A stretch of 64,000 nt of DNA from Brevibacillus humidisoli (GCF_020923435.1 NZ_CP087263.1:1507970-1571969), one strand, 5' to 3'; shown: positions 6,671 through 16,496, counted from the first letter of the stretch. Made by a program: numbers and translations. Notes: generated by a model not told the origin, from the sequence alone.

Positions 6671-8017
6671 CTACCGGGTATGGCTGCTATCTTCACCGAC
6701 CGGGATACGGAGGTGGATAGCAAGCCCGATCAATACCAATACGGCCAGAGAGCCCATGGCAGCTCGACTGGCCAACACGCCGTGCTGACTTAACAAGAGG
6801 ACGATCGTCCCATACAGCAGCGGACCGACCAACGAAGAGACTTTTCCGGAAAAGGCAAACAGACCGAAAAACTGTCCTCGCTTTTCTGGTGGAGTAAGCT
6901 CTACGATCAACGTGCGTGAAGTAACCCAGGTGGAGCCCATAGCGATCCCGTACAAGCTGCCGGCAACCCAGAACATCGTTTCGTCAATCGCCAGTGCACC
7001 GAGCGCAATCGCCACCAGCAGCAGCAGCGCCACGCAGGTTACGGCTTGCTTGGAGCCAAGGATGCGGGTGATGTGGCCGAACAACAGAGAGCCAACGATG
7101 CTAAAAACAGTAGCGACCAGATAGAGGATGATAAACTGTCCGCTCGAAAAGCCGACTACTGCCTTTGCATAGACAGCCATCATCGCGATCGCAGTCGCAA
7201 TGGCGTCATTAAAGAAAAAGTAGGCCAGCATAAACAGAAAGATCGGTCGGAAGCGGCGCATGTCCCGGACCGTTGCAATCACTTCCTTATATCCACTGAA
7301 AAACGACTTCTTCGTCTGTTCCTGCCCCTCTACGGACGTCCCTGCATTGTTTTCTTTAAAAAGAAAAAACATCGGAAGAGAGAATACCAGAAAGAGGACT
7401 CCACTTGCCAGAAACACCAGTCCGTAGTTGCCATCACCAGCCAATGGGTAGACGGATAAGCCGACCAATGTCCCGGCATATCCAACTGCTACACCAAATC
7501 CGGAGATCAAGGGGAGTTCCTGGCGATTGCCTAAGCGGGAGAGTAGGGTATCGTAGAAGATCAGACTCGATTGGTAGCAAAACTTGGCGATCATGAACAA
7601 CAGCAGCACACAGACGACTGAGAGGGGTAGACCGGCTACGGTCTGGTTCGTCTCCCAGAGAGCGAACAAGCCCATCCCGATGGTGCAGGCGATTGCTCCC
7701 AGGGCAAGCGGGGTGAGATAAAATTTTGCTTTGCCCGTGCGGTCGATCAATACGCCGAACAGAGGGGAGAATAAAACGAGGAACAAGCTGGCTGCGGCAT
7801 TGGTATAGCTCACAAAGGTACTGGCGATTTGATCCAGTACAGCGCTGCCGCCAATTACTTGCTGCATGTAAAACGGAAAGAAAATGGTGATCACATTGGA
7901 CGAAAAAATGGTGTTGGCGAAATCGTAAAGCGCCCAGGAAAATACCGGCAGGGAGAGGTACAGCGCCGTTCCTTTGCGTGGTCCCGGTACAGAAGGGGAC
8001 GTCTCGGTTGGCAGCAT
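6671..8017 (-). CDS. MFS transporter, UMF1/Atg22-like
   Basis: A 448-residue membrane protein with about twelve helices. The N-terminal FSWALYDFANTIFSSN is the signature of the UMF1 family (relatives of the yeast vacuolar amino-acid effluxer Atg22). Later segments FGVLIDRTGKAKFYL and VELTPPEKRGQFFGLF match MFS loop motifs. The start at 8017 was chosen because AAAGGAG lies 8 nt upstream; the GTG at 8026 is too close to it. The substrate of bacterial members is not established. The gene stands alone and converges with the Mpo1-like gene. Confidence 0.85.
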   Translation of the reverse strand: MLPTETSPSVPGPRKGTALYLSLPVFSWALYDFANTIFSSNVITIFFPFYMQQVIGGSAVLDQIASTFVSYTNAAASLFLVLFSPLFGVLIDRTGKAKFYLTPLALGAIACTIGMGLFALWETNQTVAGLPLSVVCVLLLFMIAKFCYQSSLIFYDTLLSRLGNRQELPLISGFGVAVGYAGTLVGLSVYPLAGDGNYGLVFLASGVLFLVFSLPMFFLFKENNAGTSVEGQEQTKKSFFSGYKEVIATVRDMRRFRPIFLFMLAYFFFNDAIATAIAMMAVYAKAVVGFSSGQFIILYLVATVFSIVGSLLFGHITRILGSKQAVTCVALLLLVAIALGALAIDETMFWVAGSLYGIAMGSTWVTSRTLIVELTPPEKRGQFFGLFAFSGKVSSLVGPLLYGTIVLLLSQHGVLASRAAMGSLAVLVLIGLAIHLRIPVGEDSSHTR

Positions 8018-8272
8018 CGAACACACTCCTTTCTGGCAAAAAGGACAGAATCATCCTTACTTTTTTGACATTCTGCCTAAAAATCCTCTCAACTCCGAAC
8101 GGCAGTAAGGAGAGCAGAAAGCGACTAGTAGGGGTGTGGACAAGCTCCATCTATTTGTTTGTGTCAATTTTGACACGAAAGTTTCACGATTTTTCCGCTT
8201 GAAAAATGGTAAAATGTCATTGAATGATATGGGCACCACGACATATTGCGTGCGGCTGCGTGAGAAAATCTA

Positions 8273-8322
8273 CGGACTGTCAAGACAACGTTATTGACAA
8301 TCCGTGGGCACGTTCTCATAAT
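8273..8322 (+). promoter_or_regulatory. ctaC promoter with inverted repeat over the -35
   Basis: A perfect -35 TTGACA (8294-8299), 17-bp spacer and CATAAT (8317-8322) form a strong sigma-A promoter. The -35 lies in the right arm of an 11-bp inverted repeat (CGGACTGTCAA at 8273-8283, TTGACAATCCG at 8294-8304, one mismatch), a plausible operator. The transcript would start near 8329, about 260 nt before ctaC. Confidence 0.65.
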
Positions 8323-8328
8323 GGTAAA

Positions 8329-8589
8329 GTGATAGATGGGTCCGTCGCGCTGAAACGAACTTGTAATCCTTATGTATTCGGCTTCACAGCCAAATCCCCA
8401 TATGTTTTTATTTGCATGGTTTTGTATAAACTATGCGAGTAAATAAAAAAATGGTTTGTAGGTCTTTTCTTTTTTTTGTTAACTAAGAACGGAGACCAAT
8501 GCCTGTGCCAGTCAGAAAAAGGGCGAACCAAGTTTCTTAGTTCCAGCGAATGTACTATTAACACGTCAGAGAAAGTGGGGTTGGATGTA
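8329..8589 (+). other. Long ctaC leader without a gene
   Basis: About 260 bases between the predicted start and ctaC hold no credible ORF. They contain a T-rich stretch (8466-8478) and a distant 9-bp inverted repeat (AACTAAGAA near 8480, TTCTTAGTT near 8533). No known riboswitch or T-box motif is recognised. Confidence 0.4.
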
Positions 8590-9609
8590 ATGTTAAATCG
8601 TTGGCAACATGTATGGCGTCTGCTGGCCCTGTCCATTGTGACGGCACTCATGCTCACAGGGTGCGGTGACCCAACACTGTCTGCCCTCATTCCATCAGGA
8701 CCGGTGGCAGAGGAACAATTAACGCTGATTAAACTGAGTTTGTTCATCATGGTTGGCGTAATTGTTGTCGTTATGCTGATTTTTGCATACGTCATCATTC
8801 GCTACCGCAAAAAACCTGGTCAAACCGGCATCCCGGAACAAGTAGAAGGAAACACGAAACTAGAAATCATCTGGACCGTAATTCCGATCATTCTCTTGTT
8901 CATTCTAGCAGTGCCGACGGTCATGACTACCTTCACATTGGCCAAGGATTACTCCGATGAGGAGGGTGTCGTCAATGTCAAGGTGACGGCTCACCAGTTC
9001 TGGTGGGAGTTTGAATATCCTGATCTGGGTGTTGCTACAGCACAAGACCTCTACATTCCGACTGGCAAAAGGGTAATGTTCCAACTGACTTCCAAAGACG
9101 TGGTGCACTCCTTCTGGGTGCCCTCGCTAGGCGGTAAAACGGATAACGTACCGGGATTGGTTAACAAAATGTGGCTGCAAGCCGACAAAGAGGGAGTTTA
9201 TCAGGGCAAGTGCGCGGAGTTGTGTGGCGCCTCTCACGCACTGATGGATTTCAAGGTGGTAGCTGTCTCTCCCCAAGAGTTTGACAGTTGGGTTGAAAAG
9301 ATGAAAGCGGGTCCGGCAGAACCTGCCACCGCAACGGCTAAAGAGGGACAGCAAGTGTTCCAGCAAAGCTGTATCGGCTGCCACGCGGTTGGCAATCAGG
9401 GCGGCAAACTAGGCCCCAACTTGACAGCGTTTGGGGATCGTGAAAAGCTTGCCGGGATTCTGGAAAACAATCCGGAACTGTTGAAACAATGGATTGCCAA
9501 TCCGAACCAATTCAAGGAAGGCAACAGGATGCCTGCGTTTGGCGAACAATTGAATGAGGAACAGATTGACGCATTGGCTGAATATCTGTCCGGTCTGAAG
9601 ATCAGGTAA
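8590..9609 (+). CDS. ctaC: Cytochrome caa3 oxidase subunit II with fused cytochrome c
   Basis: Subunit II takes electrons from cytochrome c to the CuA centre of the terminal oxidase. The 339-residue product starts with a lipoprotein signal (lipobox around Cys25, LTGC), then two membrane helices (about 48-70 and 93-115) and a cupredoxin domain with His173 and CAELCGASHALM (Cys208, Cys212, His216, Met219), the full CuA ligand set. A C-terminal cytochrome c domain has CIGCH (261-265) and a Met ligand in RMPAF, which defines the caa3 type. ATG 8590 was preferred to in-frame upstream starts because the signal then begins at residue 1. First gene of ctaCDEF. Confidence 0.95.
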   Translation: MLNRWQHVWRLLALSIVTALMLTGCGDPTLSALIPSGPVAEEQLTLIKLSLFIMVGVIVVVMLIFAYVIIRYRKKPGQTGIPEQVEGNTKLEIIWTVIPIILLFILAVPTVMTTFTLAKDYSDEEGVVNVKVTAHQFWWEFEYPDLGVATAQDLYIPTGKRVMFQLTSKDVVHSFWVPSLGGKTDNVPGLVNKMWLQADKEGVYQGKCAELCGASHALMDFKVVAVSPQEFDSWVEKMKAGPAEPATATAKEGQQVFQQSCIGCHAVGNQGGKLGPNLTAFGDREKLAGILENNPELLKQWIANPNQFKEGNRMPAFGEQLNEEQIDALAEYLSGLKIR

Positions 9610-9661
9610 CAGTTGCAGTTACAAAAGTTCTAGCGAAATAGTTGCCTAAGGGGGTAAGAAC

Positions 9662-11512
9662 GTGTCTGGTCAAGTCACATACGCAGGACGAAAAGGCTTA
9701 TGGGATTGGCTTACCACGGTGGACCACAAGAAGATCGGCATTCTCTATCTGATAGCCGGCGGCTTTTTCTTCCTGCTCGGTGGTCTCGAAGCCATCTTGA
9801 TGCGTATCCAATTGATGTATCCAAATTTTGAGTTTGTTAGTGGTTCCACGTTTAACGAATTAATTACGATGCACGGTACAACGATGATCTTCCTGGCAGC
9901 GATGCCGGTCATCTTTGCCTTGATGAACGCGGTCGTACCGCTGCAGATCGGGGCGCGCGACGTCGCCTATCCGTTCATCAACGCGCTCGGTTTTTGGCTG
10001 TTCTTCTTCGGTGGACTGCTGCTCAACCTGAGCTGGTTCCTCGGGGGAGCGCCTGATGCTGGTTGGACCGCGTATCCGCCGCTCTCATCCGGTCACGATT
10101 TTAGCGACCAAGGTGTTGACTTTTACGTCCTCGGTCTGCAGATCGCCGGTATTGGTACCTGGATCGGGGGGATCAACTTCCTGGCCACGATTATCAATAT
10201 GCGTGCACCCGGGATGACCTTTATGCGGATGCCGCTGTTTACCTGGGCTACGTTCGTTACTTCGTTATTGATTTTGTTCGCTTTTCCGGCGATTACGGTC
10301 AGCTTGGTGCTGTTGATGTTTGATCGCCTGTTTGGTGCTAACTTCTTCGACATCAACGCAGGTGGTAACGTCGTGATCTGGCAGCACTTGTTCTGGATAT
10401 TTGGACACCCGGAAGTGTACATCTTGATTTTGCCGGCGTTCGGGATTATTTCCGAGGTTATCGCCACCTTCTCCAAAAAGCGTCTGTTCGGTTACAGCGC
10501 GATGGTGTTTGCAACCGTGTTGATCGGGTTCCTCGGCTTCATGGTATGGGCGCACCACATGTTCACTGTAGGGATGGGGCCGGTTGCCAACGCGCTGTTT
10601 GGGGTGGCAACGATGTTGATTGCCGTACCGACGGGGATCAAGATTTTCAACTGGCTGTTCACCATGTGGGGCGGGCAGATCCGCTTTACTACGGCCAACC
10701 TGTTTGCAGTTGGGTTTATCCCGACCTTCGTCATGGGTGGTACCACCGGGGTTATGTTGAGTGTGCCGCCTGCTGACTACCAGTACCATGACAGTTACTT
10801 TGTCGTTGCCCACTTCCATTACGTCATCGTGGGTGGATTGGTCTTCGGTCTGTTTGCCGGTCTTTACTACTGGTGGCCGAAAATGTTCGGGAAAATGCTG
10901 AACGAACCACTTGGCAAATGGAACTTCTGGCTGTTCTTTATCGGCTTCCACCTGACCTTCTTCCCGCAGCACTTCCTGGGATTGATGGGGATGCCGCGCC
11001 GCGTCTACACCTATCAAGAAGGTGTGGGACTTGACCTGGGCAACTTTATCAGTACGATCGGTGCGTTCGGAATGGGCTTGGGTACGATTGCCCTTTTGAT
11101 CAATATCATCGTTTCCCTAAAGAGTGGAAAGCCGGCATCCGCCGACCCATGGGATGCACGTACACTGGAGTGGGCCATTCCTTCGCCGGCACCTGAATAC
11201 AACTTTGCCCAGACTCCGCTGGTTCGCGGACTGGATGCACTCTGGACAGAGAAGGTTTCTGGAAACGGCAAAATGCTTCCTGCCGAACCATTGGGTGAGA
11301 TTCACATGCCGTCGCCTTCCGTTCTGCCGATCATCATGTCGATCGGTCTGTTCATCGCCGGTTTTGGTTTCATGTATCACAATATCCCGGTCATCATCGG
11401 CGGTATGGTGATTACCTTCATCTGCATGATTATCCGTTCGCTTATCGATGACCATGGCTATCATGTGAAACCGAAGGAACTGCAAGATGAAGAAGAGGGG
11501 GTTAAGGCATAG
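9662..11512 (+). CDS. ctaD: Cytochrome caa3 oxidase subunit I
   Basis: The catalytic subunit of 616 residues with around fourteen helices, which reduces O2 at the haem a3-CuB centre and pumps protons. Ligand motifs are present: TMHGTTMIF (low-spin haem), WIFGHPEVYILIL (CuB His and cross-linked Tyr), AHHMFTVGM (CuB His pair), and VVAHFHYVIVGG (haem a3 and a His). The long C-terminal part with extra helices is typical of Bacillus caa3 enzymes. The GTG start 9662 has AAGGGGGTAAG upstream. It overlaps ctaE by one base, so the subunits are translated together. Confidence 0.97.
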   Translation: MSGQVTYAGRKGLWDWLTTVDHKKIGILYLIAGGFFFLLGGLEAILMRIQLMYPNFEFVSGSTFNELITMHGTTMIFLAAMPVIFALMNAVVPLQIGARDVAYPFINALGFWLFFFGGLLLNLSWFLGGAPDAGWTAYPPLSSGHDFSDQGVDFYVLGLQIAGIGTWIGGINFLATIINMRAPGMTFMRMPLFTWATFVTSLLILFAFPAITVSLVLLMFDRLFGANFFDINAGGNVVIWQHLFWIFGHPEVYILILPAFGIISEVIATFSKKRLFGYSAMVFATVLIGFLGFMVWAHHMFTVGMGPVANALFGVATMLIAVPTGIKIFNWLFTMWGGQIRFTTANLFAVGFIPTFVMGGTTGVMLSVPPADYQYHDSYFVVAHFHYVIVGGLVFGLFAGLYYWWPKMFGKMLNEPLGKWNFWLFFIGFHLTFFPQHFLGLMGMPRRVYTYQEGVGLDLGNFISTIGAFGMGLGTIALLINIIVSLKSGKPASADPWDARTLEWAIPSPAPEYNFAQTPLVRGLDALWTEKVSGNGKMLPAEPLGEIHMPSPSVLPIIMSIGLFIAGFGFMYHNIPVIIGGMVITFICMIIRSLIDDHGYHVKPKELQDEEEGVKA

Positions 11513-12129
11513 TGAGTGCACAACACGCAGTAAACGGAACCCTGCCACCTGAGCCGGAAAGAGCCACCCTGGAAGGTCGCAACAAGGTACTGGGCTTTTG
11601 GCTCTTCCTCGGTGGAGAGTGTGTCTTGTTCGGTAGTTTGTTTGCCACCTTTGTAGCGCTAAGAGACCAGACGAATGGTGGCCCGACCGCGTCTGAGCTG
11701 TTCCAGATGCCGATCGTTGCGCTTGCCACCTTTATCCTGTTGACCAGTAGCTTAACCAGTGTTCTCGGTATCCTCGCGATGCACCGGAACAAACTTGCCC
11801 AGATGCAGGCTTGGTTCATCGTGACGGTACTGCTGGGTGCTGGCTTCCTCGGTCTAGAGATTTACGAGTTTGTGGAATACTACCACCATGGTCACATGCT
11901 GACCAGCAGCGCGTTTGGCTCTGCGTTCTACACATTGGTTGGTTTCCACGGCGGTCACGTATTGTTCGGCGTTCTCTGGATTAGCCTGCTGATCGCCCAA
12001 TCGTACAAAAAACGGTTGACGGTGGTCACGGCACCTAAGTTTTATGTGGCCAGTTTGTACTGGCACTTTGTCGACCTTGTATGGGTGTTCATCTTTACGG
12101 TAGTTTACTTGATGGGGATGGTGGAATAA
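11512..12129 (+). CDS. ctaE: Cytochrome caa3 oxidase subunit III
   Basis: A 205-residue protein with five to six helices, the size of Bacillus subunit III. Family motifs include GFWLFLGGECVLFGSLFATF near the start and, near the end, YWHFVDLVWVFIFTVVYL. Subunit III stabilises the oxidase core and its proton uptake. The GTG start overlaps the ctaD stop by one base. Confidence 0.95.
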   Translation: MSAQHAVNGTLPPEPERATLEGRNKVLGFWLFLGGECVLFGSLFATFVALRDQTNGGPTASELFQMPIVALATFILLTSSLTSVLGILAMHRNKLAQMQAWFIVTVLLGAGFLGLEIYEFVEYYHHGHMLTSSAFGSAFYTLVGFHGGHVLFGVLWISLLIAQSYKKRLTVVTAPKFYVASLYWHFVDLVWVFIFTVVYLMGMVE

Positions 12130-12131
12130 GG

Positions 12132-12464
12132 ATGGAAAATCATATGCATGGTGAAGCGAATGCGTCCACATCTCAACCAAAGAGGGTTCATCGTCATACA
12201 GGAGTGAAGAATCACCTCATTACCTTTGCAGTCTCGATCATCCTCACTGCGATTGCCTTTATTGCAGTGGCAAGCGAGAGTGTTGATCGGAACACACTGG
12301 TTCCGCTACTCTTGATCCTGGCCTTTGTTCAAGCGCTGTTTCAGCTTTATGTCTGGATGCACATGGATCAAAAAGGGCATGGATTCGCCGCATTGGGCAT
12401 GTACAGCGGTGCAGGTGTAGCGTTGGTTACGATTATTGCTTTCGTCCTTTGGGTATGGTGGTAG
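12132..12464 (+). CDS. ctaF: Cytochrome caa3 oxidase subunit IV
   Basis: A 110-residue protein with three membrane helices and a His-rich N-terminus, the COX4-pro type found as the last subunit in Bacillus oxidase operons. Motif VQALFQLYVWMHMDQKGHG is characteristic. ATG 12132 lies two bases after the ctaE stop, with GGTGG in the ctaE end as ribosome site; an upstream in-frame start would overlap ctaE. Confidence 0.92.
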   Translation: MENHMHGEANASTSQPKRVHRHTGVKNHLITFAVSIILTAIAFIAVASESVDRNTLVPLLLILAFVQALFQLYVWMHMDQKGHGFAALGMYSGAGVALVTIIAFVLWVWW

Positions 12465-12475
12465 GACGATGGTGA

Positions 12476-12507
12476 GGAGGGGGGTCTTGGATCACCCCTC
12501 CTTTTTT
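12476..12507 (+). terminator. Terminator of ctaCDEF
   Basis: GGAGGGG (12476-12482) pairs with CCCCTCC (12495-12501), followed by six T. It separates the structural subunits from ctaG. Confidence 0.85.
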
Positions 12508-12565
12508 CAGATGACTGCTCTTTGTTTTTGCGAATCGATGATTCTGTAGCGGAGGTGAACGTCAG

Positions 12566-13483
12566 ATGGGGCAACACGGTCATCACGGTCATGAAAGTCA
12601 CCAGCTTGCTGATATTCCCGGCTTTTGGAGTGCGTGGGATGTGAACTATATCCTGTTGACAGTTGCAGTGGCGGCTGCTTACTTGACGCTGTTCGGACCT
12701 CTGAGAAACCGTTTCGCGAATTCGGAGCCGCTGACGCGTCGACAGATGGGCATGTTTTTCACTGCGCTGTCGATCTTCTTTGTGGCTAAGGCCAGCCCGC
12801 TTCATTTCTATGGGATGCACTATTTGTTTAGTGCGCACATGCTGCAAATGTCGCTGCTTTTCTTTGTCATGCCGCCGTTTTTACTGGGGGCGATCCCTCC
12901 ATGGCTGGTTCGCAACGCCTTTCAGCGGGGTTGGCTAAGAAAGCTGGTTGGTCTTCTGACCCAACCGTTGGTCGCGATTATTCTGTTTAACTTTTTGTTC
13001 TCGATGTACCATATCCCCAAGGTCTTTGATACAGTCTCGGCCAGCCATACGATGCATACGACATACCATCTGCTGCTGCAGGTGACGGCGCTGATGATGT
13101 GGTGGCCCGTCGCTTGTCCGGTGCCGGAATTGAAGCGTCTTTCGCCACTCAAAAAGATCGCCTACATCTTCATCGACGGGGCTGCGCTCCTGCCAGCCTG
13201 TGCGCTGATCATCTTTGCCGGTACGCCGTTGTATGAGGTGTATCGCGACGCTCCACAGATCATCCCGTTTTTGACGCTGTTGGATGATCAGCAACTGGGT
13301 GGAGTACTGATGAAACTGATACAGGAAATATCGTATGGAATCGCTCTCTGGTTCGCATTCTCTGAGTGGTACCGGAAGGAAAAAGAGAAAGATAAACTTG
13401 ACCTGGCCTTGCCACCGCGCGATTTGGCGCTGAGCGTCCCTGCCTCTTCTCTCTCAGCGGGGCAGGCTGGACTGAGCAAGTAG
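12566..13483 (+). CDS. ctaG: Cytochrome c oxidase assembly factor CtaG (caa3 type)
   Basis: A 305-residue membrane protein with about seven helices, of the caa3_CtaG family that is needed to form active caa3 oxidase, probably by helping CuB insertion. The start is His-rich (GQHGHHGHESHQ), possibly a metal-binding tail. Conserved segments LHFYGMHYLFSAHMLQMSLL and MYHIPKVFDTVSASHTMHT are present. ATG 12566 follows GGAGGTG. It sits directly after the oxidase operon terminator, with a DUF420 gene 25 bp downstream. Confidence 0.93.
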   Translation: MGQHGHHGHESHQLADIPGFWSAWDVNYILLTVAVAAAYLTLFGPLRNRFANSEPLTRRQMGMFFTALSIFFVAKASPLHFYGMHYLFSAHMLQMSLLFFVMPPFLLGAIPPWLVRNAFQRGWLRKLVGLLTQPLVAIILFNFLFSMYHIPKVFDTVSASHTMHTTYHLLLQVTALMMWWPVACPVPELKRLSPLKKIAYIFIDGAALLPACALIIFAGTPLYEVYRDAPQIIPFLTLLDDQQLGGVLMKLIQEISYGIALWFAFSEWYRKEKEKDKLDLALPPRDLALSVPASSLSAGQAGLSK

Positions 13484-13508
13484 ATTAGGAGTGGAAGGAG
13501 TAGACGGT

Positions 13509-13967
13509 ATGTCGCCTCAACTCATCGCGCTGCTGCTGACCAGCTTCATCGTTACCAGTGCCGTTTTGACAGCGGTTGGCTGGTACTTCATCCGGCGGAG
13601 GAAGATAGAGCAGCATCAAAAACTGATGGTTGCTGCCTCTCTTTTTGCTACGGTATTCTTTATTCTCTATGTGTCCAAAACATTTATCGTCGGCTCGACC
13701 CAATTTGGCGGTCCGGCTGACGTTAAAATTGCCTACTTGATTTTCCTCGTCTTTCACATCATACTGGCAACGGCTGCCGGAGCGATGGGGATTATCACGC
13801 TGGTATACGCGTACAAAAAGCAGTTCCAAAAACACAAGCGGATCGGTCCGTGGGCTTCTGTCATCTGGTTTTGTTCCGCGGCGACCGGGGTGATGGTCTA
13901 TTTGCTGTTGTACGTCATTTACCCGAGTGGTGAGACAAAGAGCGTGACCGATTTGCTTTCACAATAG
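13509..13967 (+). CDS. ctaM: DUF420/CtaM-type oxidase accessory protein
   Basis: A 152-residue membrane protein with four helices and the DUF420 pattern: RRRKIEQHQKLM after the first helix, the FILYVSKTFIVG helix, and HKRIGPWASVIWFCSAATGV. The Staphylococcus homologue CtaM is needed for activity of a haem-copper oxidase, and the neighbourhood of ctaG fits this. ATG 13509 is 8 nt after AAGGAG; an in-frame GTG at 13491 lies upstream of that site. A strong terminator follows. Confidence 0.85.
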   Translation: MSPQLIALLLTSFIVTSAVLTAVGWYFIRRRKIEQHQKLMVAASLFATVFFILYVSKTFIVGSTQFGGPADVKIAYLIFLVFHIILATAAGAMGIITLVYAYKKQFQKHKRIGPWASVIWFCSAATGVMVYLLLYVIYPSGETKSVTDLLSQ

Positions 13968-14002
13968 GATGCAATGAAAACGGAAACGAAAACACAAGAA
14001 CG

Positions 14003-14049
14003 AAAACCTTGTCCACAGGAGCTTGCTCTCCTGTGGACAAGGTTTTTTT
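14003..14049 (+). terminator. Strong terminator after ctaG-ctaM
   Basis: A perfect 19-bp stem (14003-14021 with 14028-14046) and a run of seven T. The A-rich 5' side also makes it a potential bidirectional terminator. Confidence 0.95.
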
Positions 14050-14294
14050 ATATGTATCGATTGCTAACGCTCTTTCTCGTGATAAACGGTGATGCCGCAA
14101 GCAACGCTGCTTTACACTGGCGCGACGGCCACAAGTCTAGGTTTTTGATGGGGCAAGGTATACAACATGTATAACAGTATAGAGATATTTTTATCGTTTC
14201 TGTATAGGGTAATGGTTGAAATATTCTGCTAAAATCAGTTCCATGCTATAGATTCCCCAGCCGTCCGACAAGAAGGGAGAAGGAGCAAACCAAG

Positions 14295-14951
14295 ATGAAC
14301 GCATTTGTCGAGATCTTTGTAACCAGTATCGCAGGTTTTGCTGAGGCCACTTGGATGACCCTGAGGATCACCGTCGCTTCCTTATTGCTGGCCTCGCTGA
14401 TCGGCCTGATGTTTGCTTTTATGAAGCTGTCACCCCGTCGTACGGTTCGTCTGTTGGCTGACGGCTATATCGGATTGATTCGGGGAACACCCTTGATTGT
14501 CCAGATTATGTGGCTCTACTTCGGTATTACCCACTTTTTGGTTCTCTCCAAGTTTTGGGCAGGGGTATTGGCGCTCGCCATCCATAGTGGTGCCTATATC
14601 GCCGAGATTTTCCGAGGTGCCATTCAATCGATTGACAGAGGACAGATGGAAGCAGCTCAATCTCTGGGGATGAGCTATCCGTTGGCCATGCGTCGAATCA
14701 TCCTGCCACAGGCCTTTAAACGGGCTATCCCGCCGTTGGGCAACCAGTTTATCATCGGTTTGAAAGACTCATCATTGGTGGCCTTTATCGGTGTTAGTGA
14801 GATCTTTCAATTATCGATGAGTGGAGCTGCCGCAACATTCAAACAATTGGAGTACTATACGATTGCCGGCCTGTATTACCTCCTGCTTGTCGTCTTGTTT
14901 ACACTCTTGCTGCGGCGTATCGAAAGACACTTGGACACAGGAAGTAGGTGA
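14295..14951 (+). CDS. Polar amino-acid ABC transporter permease
   Basis: A 218-residue membrane protein of the HisM/GlnP class with five or so helices. The EAA loop that docks on the ATPase is seen around residues 118-142 ([19 protein letters not shown] then LPQA), with [15 protein letters not shown] in the first half. It is expected to form the channel of an importer with the ATPase, which it overlaps by 4 bp, and the binding lipoprotein downstream. The amino acid (cystine, arginine or glutamine are common for this type) cannot be settled from sequence. Confidence 0.9.
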   Translation: MNAFVEIFVTSIAGFAEATWMTLRITVASLLLASLIGLMFAFMKLSPRRTVRLLADGYIGLIRGTPLIVQIMWLYFGITHFLVLSKFWAGVLALAIHSGAYIAEIFRGAIQSIDRGQMEAAQSLGMSYPLAMRRIILPQAFKRAIPPLGNQFIIGLKDSSLVAFIGVSEIFQLSMSGAAATFKQLEYYTIAGLYYLLLVVLFTLLLRRIERHLDTGSR

Positions 14952-15679
14952 AGAAGTTGATCTCGATTAAAAATTTGCACAAATACTTTGGGGAACTGCA
15001 CGTTTTAAAAGGGATTGATCTCGAGATCCAGGAACAAGAGGTGGTCGTCCTCATCGGAGCAAGCGGGTCGGGGAAAAGTACGCTATTGAGATGTCTTAAT
15101 TTTTTGGAGATGAAAGATAGCGGAGAAATCAGGTTGATGGAGCAGACCATCGAACCGGATCGGGTCAAGCTGAACAAAATCAGGGAACAGGTCGGCATGG
15201 TATTCCAGCATTTTAACCTGTTTCCCCACATGACGGTGCTGGAAAACGTCATCGAGGCTCCAGTTCATGTACAGCGCAGAGAAAAGCAGGATGCAACTGA
15301 ACATGCGCTCGCTTTACTGCAAAAGGTGGGGCTGAGGGAGAAGGCAGACGTGTACCCAGACAAACTGTCTGGAGGGCAGAAGCAGCGGGTAGCTATTGCC
15401 AGGGCACTGGCCATGAAGCCGAAAATCATGCTGTTCGATGAACCGACGTCAGCTCTTGATCCAGAGTTGGTCGGGGAGGTGCTGCAGGTGATGAAAGAAC
15501 TGGCTCGGGAGGGCATGACCATGATCGTGGTGACGCATGAGATGGGTTTCGCCCGAGAAGTGGCCGACCGGATCGTCTTTATGGCTGATGGAATGATAGT
15601 AGAACAAGGCAGCCCGGATGCTCTTTTCACCAATCCGCAGCATCCCAAGGCAAAACAATTTCTGCAGAGTATTTTGTAG
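14948..15679 (+). CDS. Polar amino-acid ABC transporter ATPase
   Basis: A 243-residue ABC ATPase that powers the importer. Motifs in order: Walker [10 protein letters not shown] (near residues 37-45), Q-loop in [14 protein letters not shown], signature [15 protein letters not shown], Walker [15 protein letters not shown], switch His in VTHEMGFAR. It is close to GlnQ/TcyC. The GTG start overlaps the permease stop (GTGA), so the two are translationally coupled. Confidence 0.93.
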   Translation: MKKLISIKNLHKYFGELHVLKGIDLEIQEQEVVVLIGASGSGKSTLLRCLNFLEMKDSGEIRLMEQTIEPDRVKLNKIREQVGMVFQHFNLFPHMTVLENVIEAPVHVQRREKQDATEHALALLQKVGLREKADVYPDKLSGGQKQRVAIARALAMKPKIMLFDEPTSALDPELVGEVLQVMKELAREGMTMIVVTHEMGFAREVADRIVFMADGMIVEQGSPDALFTNPQHPKAKQFLQSIL

Positions 15680-15709
15680 AGCAGACAACAAATAAGGGGG
15701 AACAGAGAG

Positions 15710-16483
15710 ATGAAATGGAACAGACTGGGCAGCTTACTGATTTGTATGGCATTGTTGTTGATCGGTTTGTATGGATGTGGTACGAATACGGAGAGCAGCG
15801 GCTCAGAAACGCAGGAGTTTGTCTTTGCCATGAGCGGCTTGTACCCACCGTTTAATTACCAGGAGAATGGGGAACTGGTTGGTTTCGACGTGGAAATCGG
15901 CTATGCGTTGGCCGAGAAAATGGGAATGACCCCAAAACCGGTGACGAATCCGTGGCAGACGATCCTTGCAGCGCTAAAAGCGGACAAGTTTGATGCGATT
16001 ATCGGCAGCATGGCGATCACGGATGAGCGCAAAAAAGAGGTTGACTTTTCTATTCCTTACTACGAGTCGGGGGCACAGATCTTTGTCAACAAAGAAAATC
16101 AGCAGATCGCCTCAGCGGATGATTTGAAAGGAAAGCGAATCGGAGTGGTCGTTTCCAGTACATTTGAAAAGATTGCCAAGGAATACACCGATCAGGTAGA
16201 GACCTATGATAGCGACGTAACGGCTCTGCAGGAACTGTTGGTAGAAGGAAGGCTCGATGCTGTCATAACCGATGAACTGGTCGGCAAGTACGCCATCACG
16301 CAAAACGATTTGGCGATCAAGCCGGTAGGCGAACCGCTGTTCCTCGATCAGATGGCGATTCCAGTAAAGAAGGGGAATACAGAACTGTTGGAGAAGCTGA
16401 ACAAGGCTCTGGAGGAGATCAAAGCGGATGGCACGTATGAGAAGATCAGTCAGAAATACTTTGGAGAAAATATAACGAAATAA
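15710..16483 (+). CDS. Amino-acid ABC transporter substrate-binding lipoprotein
   Basis: A 257-residue lipoprotein: signal peptide with lipobox LYGC (Cys23), then an SBP_bac_3 fold. Typical segments are GLYPPFNYQENGELVGFDVE (start of the fold), IIGSMAITDERKKEVDFS and the C-terminal LNKALEEIKADGTYEKISQK. It captures a polar amino acid outside the membrane and delivers it to the permease upstream. ATG 15710 follows AAGGGGG. This order (permease, ATPase, receptor last) is less common but occurs in Bacillota. Confidence 0.92.
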   Translation: MKWNRLGSLLICMALLLIGLYGCGTNTESSGSETQEFVFAMSGLYPPFNYQENGELVGFDVEIGYALAEKMGMTPKPVTNPWQTILAALKADKFDAIIGSMAITDERKKEVDFSIPYYESGAQIFVNKENQQIASADDLKGKRIGVVVSSTFEKIAKEYTDQVETYDSDVTALQELLVEGRLDAVITDELVGKYAITQNDLAIKPVGEPLFLDQMAIPVKKGNTELLEKLNKALEEIKADGTYEKISQKYFGENITK

Positions 16484-16496
16484 CGGCAAAGCAGAT

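Noticed and set aside
10265-11017. 250-codon minus-strand frame inside ctaD
   Set aside because: Low-complexity His/Gln/Asp-rich shadow of a membrane protein gene; ctaD is certain.
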